Assembly (NCBI GenBank): GCA_037074705.1
Contig: CM073591.1
Coordinates: forward strand, 185,653,432-185,717,431
DNA from: Zhengitettix transpicula
Lineage: Eukaryota; Arthropoda; Insecta; Orthoptera; Tetrigidae
Reading direction: 5' to 3'
Length of the DNA: 64,000 nt
Positions 44,966-56,295 of the stretch are shown here, one piece after another; position 1 is the first letter of the stretch, and each line of letters opens with the position of its first letter. The notes beneath the pieces were generated by a model that was not told the origin of the DNA, ran no database searches, and saw only the letters and a program-made list of their open reading frames with translations. Both the position numbers and the translations under genes were made by a program.

Positions 44966-46285
44966 CCCTATTTATATACATATTTCCAGTATGTCATATT
45001 TAAACTGCGAAAGATTACGTCATAACGTGTTTCCTAATCTAATAAAATTATAACTACATATTAACTACACTGAACCATTTCTTTGCAGAGTTTGTTTTCC
45101 GTCGCGAGGAGTTAAAAACGGCAAATCTAAATTGTTGCGTGTTCCGGAAACTAAACTACGGGCAACGATAGGCTCAAATAAACGGAGCAGCATTTTTATT
45201 ACCTCAGCCAACATTGCAATATTGTTTGTAATTATAGTGCAATTAAAAATTGAGTTGAATACGGCATGAATATACCGGTCAATTAATTAACCAATAAAAG
45301 TGATAAATAAATCGATCAGGCAGTGGCAGTGAAGTTAGATCTACCATCATACCTTGGGAATAAAATATAAATAACATTTCCTGCACTGGTAAAATTTTAT
45401 CACTTTAAAAGGAACGAATTTTTCAAGATTATATTATAACCAGTCATGAAAACTCTAGCTATTAAAATATAAACTGGTAAAATGGGCTTAAAAATATTGT
45501 AATGAATTGGTTTCCACTGCACGGGAACCGAGGAAAGGTTTTAGATTTATTGATTCTACTAGTCCTCATCTGAGGATATGGGAAAGTCTAAGTACCATTA
45601 TATAAATTAAATAAATATACAATTAAGTTACACAGCCGTGAAAATACATCAATATAAAACTAAGAGAACACACACAAATAAAAATAATAGGAAATGCGTA
45701 AATGATTACTACGTGAAGGATTTTTATAAAGATTACGAATATTGGTCAGATTTGATGCACATTTAAACATGTCTAGTTTGTGTAAAGTTGAGCAAAGGTT
45801 GTTATTGTTGTGCCTGACATGTCTGTACTCACGCGTAATGTAGCGCGGTTCCACCACATGGCTCCCACTCGACTGCCACGGGAAGCTGTAGGCCCTACTA
45901 TCAGCTCACTGCGTCACTCCATGCCCGGGGAGGGGATTCGATAACACACACGAAAACTACATTCATCAAATCCTCTTAACATATACAACTAGACAAGTAC
46001 AGTCGCATACAAACTACTTTCTACGATTCAAAACAACTTTAGAACAAAACCCAATTAACAAGAATGCACACACAGTTATACTTCATTTTTGGATCTCAAA
46101 AAGACGATAATATTTGTTCTATCCACTTCACATTGCTTCTTTTTAGCTCAAAAGTGAAATCGGAGAAATACAAATTTACAAGCACAATCTCTAATTACGA
46201 CAAAAAAAACAACTAACAATCGGTAAACAATGTCCTGCCTATGTAATATTTTATAACAGACAAAAACGACAAGAACATATAAAAA
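44966..46285. other. Unassigned interval
   Basis: Contains a possible plus-strand terminal exon near 45089-45172: acceptor TTTCTTTGCAG, 27 open codons starting with EFVFRREELK-like sequence, a TAG, then AATAAA nearby. Support is weak. A GC-richer patch at 45840-45940 is unassigned. Confidence 0.3.
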
Positions 46286-47275
46286 GTCTGTATGCTCATG
46301 AACGAGCTACAAAAATTGCACTTCGCTGCAATATTTCAGGAAACTATGGCCCGGAAACATTTCCGGCAAGTCTGGCGGGGCAATATGTTGCCAGCAATAT
46401 CTCGGAAATACTCCAGCCACAGTGTAGCCCAAGCATTTCCCGCGTACACGTAATACAATAATAATGGCCGTAAATGAACTTATTAGCGCATTAATTGTCA
46501 TAAAAAATTCAAGTAATTAAATATGAGAAGAAACTGGATTTGACTTAATTAAAAAAACGAGGAACACTTCACAATTTAGGCAACGAATTAATTCTTGACA
46601 ATTACGTATTTAAAAAACTTCACCAGAATGTCGAAGGGCGACTTTCAATATTTGCTTAGAAAATTGGGTCCATGATTGAGAAAAAGGACACGGTGATGAG
46701 GAAAGCAATACCTCACTACAAGATTGACAATCGCCCTTCGATTCTTGGCGACAATAGACTCTTAGAAATATCTGATGTAATTAGTCGAGTATCCGATAGT
46801 TCAATTTCGCACATCGTTCGAGAAGTATGCGTAGGTTTAATGAAAGGATTAAATGAATTTATTAAAGTATGTACAGGCTAGGACTCTTTATTTCTTGAAT
46901 ATTAAATTAAAAAATTAGAAATTAACTTTTCTTCTCATTTTCATTTTTCAGTACGTCATAACTAAAACCAAATTAGTTGTCTATTGCTTGCCAAACATCT
47001 TTCTGCACTTGGCGATCTCCGTCTATAGTCCATCCGCCTTCACGTACCATAATGATAGATTTCAGCGAACTTCATCAATTCAATAGTTTTCTGGTTTAAC
47101 CAATTCGTAAGTGAAATACTGAATAATTTTACTCAGAGAACACAGTGTAATATTAATTAATAACACTGTGAACTATTGTGGCCCGGCAATGTTTCCGTAT
47201 TTTCGACACAGGGTCGATGTCACCTGCTACAAGCCTGGTAGTACTAGTAACATTGCCCGGCTATATGTATGTACC
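46286..47275. mobile_element. PIF/Harbinger element, copy 2
   Basis: The left end (AGTCTGTATGCTCATGAACGAGC, then AAAAATTGCA) is a degenerate form of the family end. The right terminal repeat has been lost after GGCTATATGTATGTA near 47275. Inner GCCCGGCAA subrepeats are present on both sides. It carries the best-preserved transposase remnant of the three copies. Confidence 0.75.
46672..46881 (+). pseudogene. HARBI1-like transposase fragment
   Basis: The frame reads EKKDTVMRKAIPHYKIDNRP near its start and SRVSDSSISHIVREVCVGLM then KGLNEFIKV further on. This matches the N-terminal helical part of HARBI1-type PIF/Harbinger transposase (DTxMRxAIPxxxRLAxTLRFL, then ISxxxISxIVxEVCxAL). The DDE nuclease part is absent. 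In intact elements the protein cuts DNA at the terminal repeats; this fragment cannot. A damaged MADF-like frame, typical of the partner protein, lies on the opposite strand near 46985-47050. Confidence 0.75.
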
Positions 47276-48577
47276 ATTTTAGACAGACAACCATATTATT
47301 GGAAAAGATTAATTTCCGAAATGCTGTATATCATACAAATACTGTTAATATTAAACGTGACACAGATTCTTAACAAGTTATATGTTGTTTTGTTGTAAGT
47401 TCTTTTGCTCTTACTTTTTATCTTTGATTTTTAGTTTATTGTTCAATTACATTATTAAGCTATTCCCCGTTAGAAACGTCCCGCAGTTTTAAATTCAAAT
47501 TTACTTGGTATAAGTTCCTTTCTTTTTTAAGTTTATCTGTTATAAAGGTCGTTGTAACATTATAATAATAATAATCGCCCCAAAACCTATTTTATTAGAC
47601 GTATTGGCAATACATTTGTGGCACAATCTATTTCATTTATTATTCTGTACTAGCTTGTGATTTAGTCTAAACCGTACAGGTTATGCACATTTTTATTTCA
47701 CCAAGGGCAGGAGAATGTCACTAGGTTCAAATATTATTCACAAGGAAAGATTGAATGGCCTATTTTCATAAAAATTTTGTTTATTTACTAAACAATATGC
47801 CAGAAAGATAAAGTTTAATAGCTAACTCCAATATTTTTAAACACAATTGTAATGGCATTGTTGTTTGAGATCGCAGTACAATCACGCCAGCTTTGAAATA
47901 GCATAAAAAATAAATATGAGAAAATGTAGGAACTATGATTTGTAACCGTATGTTTTTCTTATTCAATATTTATTGTCATATTACAATTCGATCATTACTG
48001 AGATGATTCAGGAATAACGCGAAAGTAAAACTTCTACAAAGAAACAATGTCTGTCTAAAAAGGTTTAAAATGAATCGAGTTCAGACACTTTCTCTCTTGA
48101 GGTACCGAGCGGGAATAATGGCGTGGGCGTCTTCCTTCTGACTATAAATTAGAAGGGAATACAAGCACTTGGTTGTTCCGAAATATTGTGCCGTAAGAAC
48201 AGTTTTCACTGATAAGCAAAACTCCTCAACAACCGAAACTTGTACTTGTTACATTAATATTCCAAAAAATAACACACTTCAGTTCTTTTAAACAACGAAT
48301 GAAAGGACCAGCATAATCAGTCTCTCTCACACACACACACAGATGAGTGCATAATATACAGCACAAATTAACATTGTAATCCATACGGATGTCATGGGGC
48401 CCGCAGACATTTCGATCACTACATAAGAAATAATGATTAAATATATAAATTAATTTGCGATCTAAGTCGTTGCCCGTGTTAATGTACTGGTAAGCAGCGG
48501 GGGGGGGGGGGGGATGACCGCCCGTCAGATTGAGTAACTATAGATCTGGACTCACTGATGATCAGATTGTTAGGTAA
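47276..48577. other. AT-rich interval without recognised gene
   Basis: Nothing recognised beyond a G15 run at 48499-48513, a likely replication-slippage tract. Confidence 0.5.
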
Positions 48578-48836
48578 CAGGGGTAGCGTCAAACTCTCCT
48601 AATAATTATAGGTACTGCAATGCAAAATATCACACTGAGATTGATTTTTTTATAAAACGTTTAATTTCCAAGTTTTTGTTTGCAATAATTTATGTATTTT
48701 ATCATTATAAGTTTATTTATTGATTATTTATCATCCTTATCAAATTATAAATATCCATAGAAAAAGTAGGTGCTACCCGCCGCCCTACTGATATTTTAAA
48801 ATGCGCTCTAGCGTCCAAAAAGTTTGGGAGCCCCTG
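48578..48836. mobile_element. hAT-type MITE (259 bp)
   Basis: Ends read CAGGGGTAGCGTCAAACT on the left and, inverted, CAGGGGCTCCCAAACTTTT on the right, the usual hAT terminal form. Left flank TTAGGTAA and right flank (after two extra bases) TTAGTGAA agree at 6 of 8 positions, compatible with a decayed 8-bp duplication. There is no coding sequence inside. Confidence 0.6.
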
Positions 48837-49784
48837 CCTTAGTGAAATTCCACAATCGCGGGAGGTAACTGCTGAACCGATTCCACCCCCAAATAACCAA
48901 ACAGAACGATTGTTTCGTTCAGAGAGAAAGTACTGAGGGAATGAAAACAAATAGCCGAATAAGGACTAGACTTCTGCAAGAAATTTCCTCATATTAGTGT
49001 TAGAATGAAATATAATAACTAGTGGTAGATTGTTAAGCAGAGTAGGCTCCTTTTTTTTCCAGATAAACCGGAGACTGTTTGGACGAAGATGAAATAAATA
49101 GTTAAATACTATGCTTACTATGAAATAATTTTCCGTCTGATTTATGTCTCATTCGGAAGCAGAAAGAAGATTTGGAGCAGCCTCCCACGCCCGGAGCAGG
49201 TCGTAGGCGTACCCAGGTTGCGCAACTTTCGCTCTATGTACAGGTGTGTTGCAAGTTACGAATTCTCCTTCCGTCCGTTCATTTGGGTCGTAGCTTTCGC
49301 GGCTCTATCTATTCACTCCTCTCGTCTCAACGTCTCGTACCTAACATTTCATTCTTTGCGGTTGACTACTTCCCTCACGTGGCGTAAATATAGAAATCGA
49401 TGACAAGACTCGAAAATCAAAGGAGACCGTTTAAAAAGTAGCTTTTCCTCCTTTCCAGCCAAAAAATGTTAACTGATTCAGTGTTTTCAGACGTTTTTTT
49501 TAAATAAAACTTTAGCTCGAACTGTAGGTCAAAGGATTTTAAATGTTATGCACAATTGTTCGATACTTAACTCCGTTATATGGGTGACACACATAGGCCA
49601 CTATATACTTGAGAATAAATACTTACACCGTTGGCTTTATGGTCAACCTTGAGTATACTGAATATTTGGTCAGATAAATGTACGTTTCAGAATGATTCTG
49701 ATAGATAATGTACGTTATTAAATGTATTAATATATCTTGATACATAAATTGATGTCAGTTCTGCACATTCACTTACACACATGG
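48837..49784. other. Unassigned interval
   Basis: A GC-richer patch at 49165-49385 carries two overlapping short frames without homology. Otherwise AT-rich. Confidence 0.45.
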
Positions 49785-49955
49785 AGAAATTTCAACCAAA
49801 CTTTGTACAAATGACTTACAAGATGAGAAAAGAAATACATTGCATGTAAAACACCCCTAGCACCCCGAAAGGTAGGAGTAATATAAAATTAAGATAAATA
49901 AATAATCGGACGACGCAGGGCAATCTGCTAGATATATTATAAAAATGAAAAAATT
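49785..49955 (+). repeat. Dispersed repeat with CGACGCAGGGCAA-type end
   Basis: ACACCCCTAGCACCCCGAAAGG followed 60 bp later by GGACGACGCAGGGCAATCTGCTAG resembles the end of the repeat at 38085 (inverted there). Confidence 0.45.
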
Positions 49956-49967
49956 TACATCTGATTG

Positions 49968-50205
49968 AAAATAATGAATAAGAAAGATAGCCAATTCATA
50001 CAAAAATTCTAATATACCACACAACGTTTCTGGCATCCTTGTACCTTTCGTCAGGTGTTAAGAAGAGCCTAGAGAAACACAACTGCACTTCTAGGCTCTT
50101 CTTGGCACCTGACGAAAGGAACAAGATCCCAGAAACGTTGTGTGGTATTTATATTACCCTTTTAGTCTGAATTGGCAATATTTCTTAATCATTTATTATA
50201 AAAAT
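49968..50205. repeat. Palindromic hammerhead-like repeat, type B copy 2 (best preserved)
   Basis: Two arms of about 115 bp (49968-50085 and 50090-50205) are reverse complements almost throughout, with only a few bases between them. Each arm has a hammerhead-like core pointing outward. Plus strand, right arm: CTGACGA at 50109-50115 and GAAAC at 50132-50136. Minus strand, left arm: CTGACGA at 50054-50048 and GAAAC at 50030-50026. Between core halves lies AAGG...CC, a short possible stem II. The outer parts (AATAATGAATAAG, AGCCAATT) match type B copy 1. Confidence 0.8.
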
Positions 50206-50255
50206 GGCAAACTACTACAATATTATTTATTCAAACACACAAATAAACTAAGAAC

Positions 50256-50301
<46 letters not shown>
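50256..50301 (+). repeat. Compound microsatellite (TG)n(AG)n
   Basis: About 12 GT repeats are followed directly by about 10 AG repeats. Confidence 0.95.
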
Positions 50302-50302
<1 letters not shown>

Positions 50303-51825
50303 GCTTTCAATACGGCTTTAACAAGTACTAAATTACTATAAAGCGTAATATCTATAATTAAAGAAAACCTGTAAATCCAAGCCAAACAATTTTGAACTAT
50401 GATGTTCCCACGTGCATCACGTGTCGTTACTTGTAATTGTTACTTAGAGTATGGCCGAACGGTGGCGAATGTAGCACGGCGGCTGCAGAGAGCGTAGCTG
50501 TTACGCTCTGGCTGTCAGCGCGAGCCACAAATGGGTCATCATCACTGCTACAGCAAAAAACTAGGTTTTCCTCTCTCCTTGCATCGGTACGCGCAGTACT
50601 CTGCGTAACAAAAAGTTTAGGGAATTCTCAACTGCCACAGAATTCCCTACTCAAATGATAAGCAATTTAGCATGTTCCGAAACATTTAGACTCGTAGCTA
50701 CAAATCTTATGTAACTGCATGCGAAAATACCATTAATAATATGGTGATAAGTTATACACGATAATTTTTTAATTTAAATATATTCACAATCCTTCATAAG
50801 CAATTACATATTGTAGTATTTAATTAAATACAAAGGAAAATTAACTGCACATTGGAGTGCCAATTTGAAGTGATTCTAATTTTATAATTACAATGCAAAA
50901 TCGGGCGTCCAATAAAATAATTACCAATATTTTACAATAATACCACGGCTATTTCTCAGGGCCGATCACCGGGCCTTCAATAAAGAATACTTATTAAACA
51001 ATCAAATTCACAAAGCTATCAAGGCATTAATTCAAACAATCAATAGAACATTACAATACAAAATATGACATATGAAATTTAAAATCTCAACTCGGAAATC
51101 TGACGATAATATCATTTACTTGCGGGGATACAGATAGTAAGTTGTGCAGATTTACCTTATTGTTTTCTTGTACCAAGGACATGTGCTCATTCACACACAC
51201 ACACAATTATTAACACTTTATTGACAGGCCATTATACACTGAATTTAATTAGCAACACATACTGCTTTCCAAATTGACTCACTACATTCACTTCGCTGTT
51301 CCTTCTATCAAAATCCTACTACCACACTCAAAAGTTTGTTATCTGCTGGATGCAATAACCTGGCGCTCCCAATAATTGAAGAAAAATGTAAGCTAGACTC
51401 CAACTATTTCGCCTCAGGGAAAATAATAGTCGGCGTTGTATCGTTGCAGTTATTCGCTCATAGACTCGAAAACCGTAGATAGTTCTGGATATTATAACTG
51501 TTAGAATATTTACAGCCACATACTTTCTTCTGAGTTTATGCCCTTTCTCTACCGTCTCCTGCCACACTCGAACACTGCTCCCCAAATAACTGTAAAAATG
51601 AACTTCGACAATCCCAGCAAGCATGCAACATTGCCACATATTCTTGAATACAACTCGTGTGTTTTTTGAAGTCGGAAAGCGTAAAATATTAGGGTTATCA
51701 TGTAAATTGGTAGTGAATTTATGCCGGGTTTAAAAGGCTACTTTTCGAAAAATTTGAGAAATGTATGAATGAGTTGTAAAGACAAATCAGTGTTTGCAGC
51801 TATAAAAAGTATAAAATATTTCGCA
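50302..51825. other. Unassigned interval
   Basis: A GC-richer patch at 50445-50660 and a 103-codon minus-strand frame at 51328-51639 were examined. Neither shows a recognisable domain. Confidence 0.4.
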
Positions 51826-53046
51826 ATAATCAAATACATACTTATTCAATACAAAAAAGACATAATTCACCCCAACCCGTTCATATCCAATACAGCTGCC
51901 TCTCCTCCACCTCCCATGCAACATCAACGATTAAAAAGAAACAGACATAATTAATATTCAGTAAATGTAAAGGAGGGGAACAAAATGTGCTACACAAGAT
52001 ATATATATTGTAATAATTAAAAATAATATGAATGTGGCGTTTCTAAATGGAAGAACTTAAGTGAAAACTATTAAACAAGATTTATTAACAATTTTAAAAT
52101 AAATATAAAATACACAAAATATTTGGGATCTCAGGGTCTTGAACTGGGTTTGATAAATGGCAGAATTTATATAATCAAAATTACATTTACTTTTTATGGA
52201 AATCAATGCGTCTGAACATAGACGAAATTTGTTGCGGAAGAAATAATACTAAAGATTGAATTTAAACAATTTCAATTTTATCAATAATTAACGATCTCAT
52301 TTTATCGATAATTAAAGAACGATCTGACTTTTATCTTTTAAACACGGTTTACAAATGATTTTAAAGTTTTTCTCTACTTACGGCCGCCCAGGTCTCATTT
52401 TAGCTTTTCGTGCACAATTTTGGGGACATCACTGATTCTAAGTACTCACAGACTCTAAATGTTCACAGGCTCTAATGGGCGTTGTTTGTTAGTTGGTTTA
52501 ACACAAATTGGTTGGTTCTCGATGCTTTACTGCAACCTGGATTTGTAGATCTCGTGACTTTAGTTGGAAATGGACTTCATTGGTTTGTCTATGGCCAGCA
52601 TGATGAATCTACGCTCGACCACCGAATACACACTAGTTGCTCCGTCTCCTTCCCGACTGAATATTGCTTTACTTTTTAATATTTGAAAGACTGTTTGTGA
52701 CTGGACCACATTCTTTCGTTCTGACTGCCGACTGTAAAACTTTTCGTCTGATCTATTCGCTGTCTGCTGCCCGACTGTAAAGCTTTCAAACTGATTGCTG
52801 TCCGCCTGAATTCTTCGTCTCGTAAATTTTGAGCGCGTAAAACCTTCCCAGCCGATCAACAATGTTTTCTTTGCCTTGCCGGTTTGTTGCGGCGTCCGCT
52901 CTATATCCACTAATAATGAGTCCTCTACAATTCAACTTTTCAATTAGAACAATGCCTTAATTACCAATTACTACAATATATATATATAGTATAATATAAA
53001 ATGTAAAATCATTAGATTGTAAAGTTTATTGAATTAAAAAAAAAGT
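51826..53046 (+). mobile_element. Jockey-clade LINE, copy 3, split by solo LTR
   Basis: 51826-52004 encodes KYILIQYKKDIIHPNPFISN then TAASPPPP and ends near NRHN, the same C-terminus as at 9110-9250. The 3' UTR is interrupted by the solo LTR at 52009-52975 and resumes with ATAGTATAATATAAAATGTA, ending GTAAAGTTTATTGAATTAAA plus an A run to about 53046. The copy at 8117-9362 provides the uninterrupted version (CATATATAGTATAATATAAAATG). Confidence 0.85.
52009..52975 (-). mobile_element. Solo LTR (967 bp), family L1, inside Jockey LINE
   Basis: The reverse-complement counterpart of 2161-3117. The plus strand begins TGTAATAATT and ends AATTACTACA, with ATAT on both sides (52005-52008 and 52976-52979). 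Similarity runs end to end. No internal retroelement sequence adjoins it. It disrupts the 3' UTR of the Jockey copy, so it is younger than that LINE insertion. Confidence 0.88.
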
Positions 53047-53116
53047 CTGGCCAAGCTGAAGCCAGACCAATTGAGGAAACTGTGAAACGTAGAGCTGCAT
53101 TGGCGACGGAATAGTA

Positions 53117-55070
53117 CAGTGTTTCCCAGCCTTTTTTTACCACCTAAGTCTTCCAAACGCCATTTCACGTAATATATTGTAATAAACGAACGGGTACCTT
53201 TTAATTTGCCCCACGTTGTGGTAGCCAAAATGTAATAATTAAATATGATAGGCTTTTAAATGAAAAATTATAGACTTTAAAACAACCAAAATTTATTTAA
53301 CAAAACTTGAAACAATTATACAAGCTTAATAAAAAACATATCTCATTTTCTCGAAGGTCTTTACTGGGTTTGATAACGGACAGAACATTTAACTAATCAA
53401 AGAACATAACATTTACATTTAATTTAAAAGGACATATTTATTCGTATAGACGAAATTAATTATTGACGAACTTATTCTACAAGATTGATTCTAAATTTAA
53501 AGAGTTTATTTTATTAACACAAAAGAAAAGAACGATATCGGACTGTATCTTTTAATTCGGTTTACACATATTAATACCATAAAATTTCAACTTCCGATTA
53601 CTCAGGAAAATTTGGCTCGCTCGTACACACACACTTTATATACTGGACGTTTAAACACTGACTCTAACACACACTGTTGGTTTGATGAAAGCTGGTTCTC
53701 CGTTCGTGAAGGACATCTCACTTGCTCGTGGTGAAAACTACTCGACGCTGGATGCTGTGTCCTGGTCTCCTACCATCGAAGACAGTGGTCTAATTTTGAT
53801 ATTACAACAGATTAGACTTCAGCATACAAAAATGTTTATCGTTGAATATTTTGTTATTTCTCTCGCAGGCTGCAACTTATAAGACATTCTCCTCTCTTAA
53901 ACGATGTCTGTCTTAGTCATTCTTCGGTGGTCGCCGCATAGCTAACTCACTCACAATTCTCCAGTCTCGGGGCTCACAGCACTCCTCTCCCATTCTAACT
54001 CCAACTGCTGACTCCAAAACTCAACTAACTCTTTTAAAAGCCGCTCTCGCTTATATATCACAGTCCCTTCCTTTTTCCTTTGTTCCAAAACTACGTCGCA
54101 ACTGCCCGATGACAGTTTCCTCAATTATCCCGAAATTTACATTCTGCACTGCAGTTTCTTAGTTAGCAAATATCTAGCCACTCTGTCTTGTCCCAAAGCC
54201 GACAATCGAGACAGGTCTAATTTGTCTTTGCACCCTCAATTACTTTGGACTTGTCTTCTCACCCCCGCACGCTCGTGCACTGTTCTAAATTCTGCAGACC
54301 GCCCAAACTGCATCCTCAATCCTAAGTAAACAACATTACAAACTGTTCTTTGAACTGTCCAATCCATTAATCAGAAACAATGCCTGCCTTAACAGATTTA
54401 TCTTGCGACAGGCCACCCGCATGTGCCTTGCTCTGACTCCTCAGTACACAACATTACAACTTCCTCTGACGGCCAAGACCATTAATCTGAAACAATGCCT
54501 TTCCTTCAAGGCATTACAATGTACATATTTTTAATATTCAAAAATTGAATTATTCCCTAAAGAAGCCTAATTACAACTTGTGTACCACGTTTCTTCAATA
54601 ATAATAATTCTGTAGATAAACAAAGTATATTTTTATTTTGATCTGCGATCACTTCAGCCTATGCAAATGTCCATTCGAATTTTTGTGTGACTACTGTAGA
54701 CATCCACTTTGTTTGCGCATAGCGCATAGCGTGGCGGGGGCGAAGCGCGGAGGGAGGCACGCTTTGAGGGCGGCAAAATTTCAGAATTTCTGTAAATTTT
54801 CGAGCGTTCTGGTCTCCGTCCCGGGCGTCTGAAGCCCACGCTGTGCCACTGAGTAAACAATATTCTCCGAGTAAATTGCAATTTATATTACCTAATCTTT
54901 CAATTGTTGCTCTATAGAAAGCACAAAACTCACCAAATGCTTCATATGAAGACACCAACAATATTTCAATTTGTACAGATTAAATCATAACTGGCGGTTT
55001 TTAAACTCTAAACGATCTGTTTTTCGAATTCCCTCCCTGTGGGGCGTGTGACCGACGTTGGGAAACACCG
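53117..55070. mobile_element. hAT-like element enclosing an LTR remnant
   Basis: The left end is CAGTGTTTCCCAGCC. The right end inverted is CGGTGTTTCCCAACG. The flanking octamers GAATAGTA (53109-53116) and GACTAGAA (55071-55078) agree at 6 of 8 positions. These are hAT features. Most of the interior is an LTR with its primer-binding site (53208-54518). The 54519-55050 part is AT-rich apart from a GC-rich block at 54715-54845 that I cannot assign. No transposase is readable. Confidence 0.55.
53231..54518 (-). mobile_element. LTR of gypsy-type element with adjoining PBS
   Basis: Ends are TGTAATAATT (left, plus strand) and GCATTACA (right). Internal similarity to LTR family L1 is weak but ordered (TTTACTGGGTTTGATAA, CGGTTTACA.AT.TTAA, AAAGCTGGTTCTC). 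Directly outside the left end, on the minus strand, lies TTTTGGCTACCACAACGTGG (53211-53230), the counterpart of the primer-binding site at 39878. The LTR therefore belongs to a minus-strand element whose body has been lost. The flanks show no target duplication. Confidence 0.6.
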
Positions 55071-55635
55071 GACTAGAAACTATGAAGAATACAATATCAC
55101 TGAAGATATAGCTTCTTTGAGGCCATTATTTGAAAAAATTAAAAAGATCTGATGCAGACATTCGATGATATTTTAATTTTGTCCAGGTTTGACTAATTTT
55201 ACATGTTCGACTGCTAATAATTTCGTATTATTTTTTATTGGGCTATGTTAAGCTTTATTAACTGTCAGTGAAACTGAAATTGTTGCCAAATCAATATGGA
55301 GTCAAGATTTGGTAAAGAGAGACTATTTAATCAATTGCCAGGAGACAATTTTTGTGATTAGACAATCGAGGAGAAAATAAAAATGGCGCCATAGATTAAA
55401 CTTTCTCGGCAGATTCCTACAAGGAGCCAGAGACACCGTTAACTTAGAACCACGATTTGACAAGAGCCTGTAATGTTTACGTTCCCCTTCGCGACCTAAA
55501 CTCTCATCAGCTAATTTAAAATGAACCAGGATGATGCCCGACAGTACTTCTACTACATAAAATTTGAGATTGTAAAAAATCATGCCGAATTAGAAGAGTG
55601 AAAAATACTCACTAACTTAATATATAATAGAGACT
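55071..55635. other. AT-rich interval without recognised gene
   Basis: Nothing recognised. Confidence 0.5.
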
Positions 55636-55636
55636 A

Positions 55637-55680
55637 TATATATATATATATAGATATATATAGATAGATAGATAGATGTA
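55637..55680 (+). repeat. TA/TAGA microsatellite
   Basis: Runs of TATATA pass into TAGA repeats. Confidence 0.9.
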
Positions 55681-55689
55681 ACTATATAG

Positions 55690-56060
55690 AGACCAAAATA
55701 CCTGGTGCCGTAATAAAATCAAAAATTCACCCCGTAACTTAAGAGAGTCAAAAATATTCAGGTGACTTTTTATCAACCACGTCCAGATCTCCGCCGAGGA
55801 ACCTAAAAATCCCTTAACCGTCAAGATTAATGCGAGAATTAAGCTCAGTAACTCCTATAACCCTGTAACATACAGTAATCTTGGTTTTTTAACAATATAT
55901 TTTATGTAGAACCCTTCCACCGCCACCCGTATGGATGCTTCCCTCCCTTGCCTTTTGGAGTTGAAATTAGACACTTAAAACTTCTAGAATTGCAGTATCA
56001 AATTCAGCGTCACCGAAAGCGTTATATTCCATGCTAATAATGGCTGTTTACGAATTTTTC
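55690..56060 (+). repeat. Dispersed repeat K, copy 2
   Basis: Carries about two to three of the minisatellite-type units (ACCTGGTGCCGTAATAAAATC, CCCCGTAACTTAAGAGAG), then GAGAATTAAGCTCAGTAACTC, ACCCTGTAAC, and a CCCTTCCACCGCCACCC patch, in the same order as 34791-35390. Confidence 0.55.
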
Positions 56061-56079
56061 TTAAATGCTACCCCCTCAA

Positions 56080-56295
56080 CCCTCACCTCTAGAGGTTTGG
56101 GTGTGTCTTAACCACTCTGTGTTTGATCGTGGATCGTAAGTAAAATGTGTATACCGATTTTGGGGAGTTGGTTCAAGATGTCTCCTCCATATCCTATCAT
56201 ATGCCTTTTCTATATCAAAACTGGCAGCGAGGACTTGTTGGTTGCTGTTGAAGGCGGATTTGGTAATATTGTCTAAGTTAGTGAGGAAGAACAAA
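56080..56295 (-). pseudogene. LINE reverse-transcriptase fragment
   Basis: The minus strand reads LTNLDNITKSAFNSNQQVLA then ASFDIEKAYDRIWRRH, the RT palm motif with the first catalytic Asp (FDIEKAYDRIW), as in Jockey/CR1-type LINEs. Only about 70 residues survive, and after RRH the frame diverges. It belongs to a different family from the three Jockey copies (FLDSEKAFDKVH). Confidence 0.75.

Noticed and set aside
48485..48515. CAGCGGGG beside the G15 run as a hAT left end
   Set aside because: CAGGGGTAGC... at 48578 pairs better with the right end at 48836, and its flanks match better.
52560..52910. 116-codon open frame
   Set aside because: It lies inside a solo LTR; the other LTR copy (2.2-2.56 kb) interrupts the frame.
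53047..53069. Hairpin GTCTGGC/GCCAGAC just past the Jockey A run
   Set aside because: A 7-bp stem alone is not evidence of function, and the following GTGAAACGTAG is too far from a CTGANGA to form a hammerhead.
54654..54961. 75-100 codon open frames in the GC-rich block near 54.7 kb
   Set aside because: They overlap on both strands inside the hAT-like element, with no recognisable motif.
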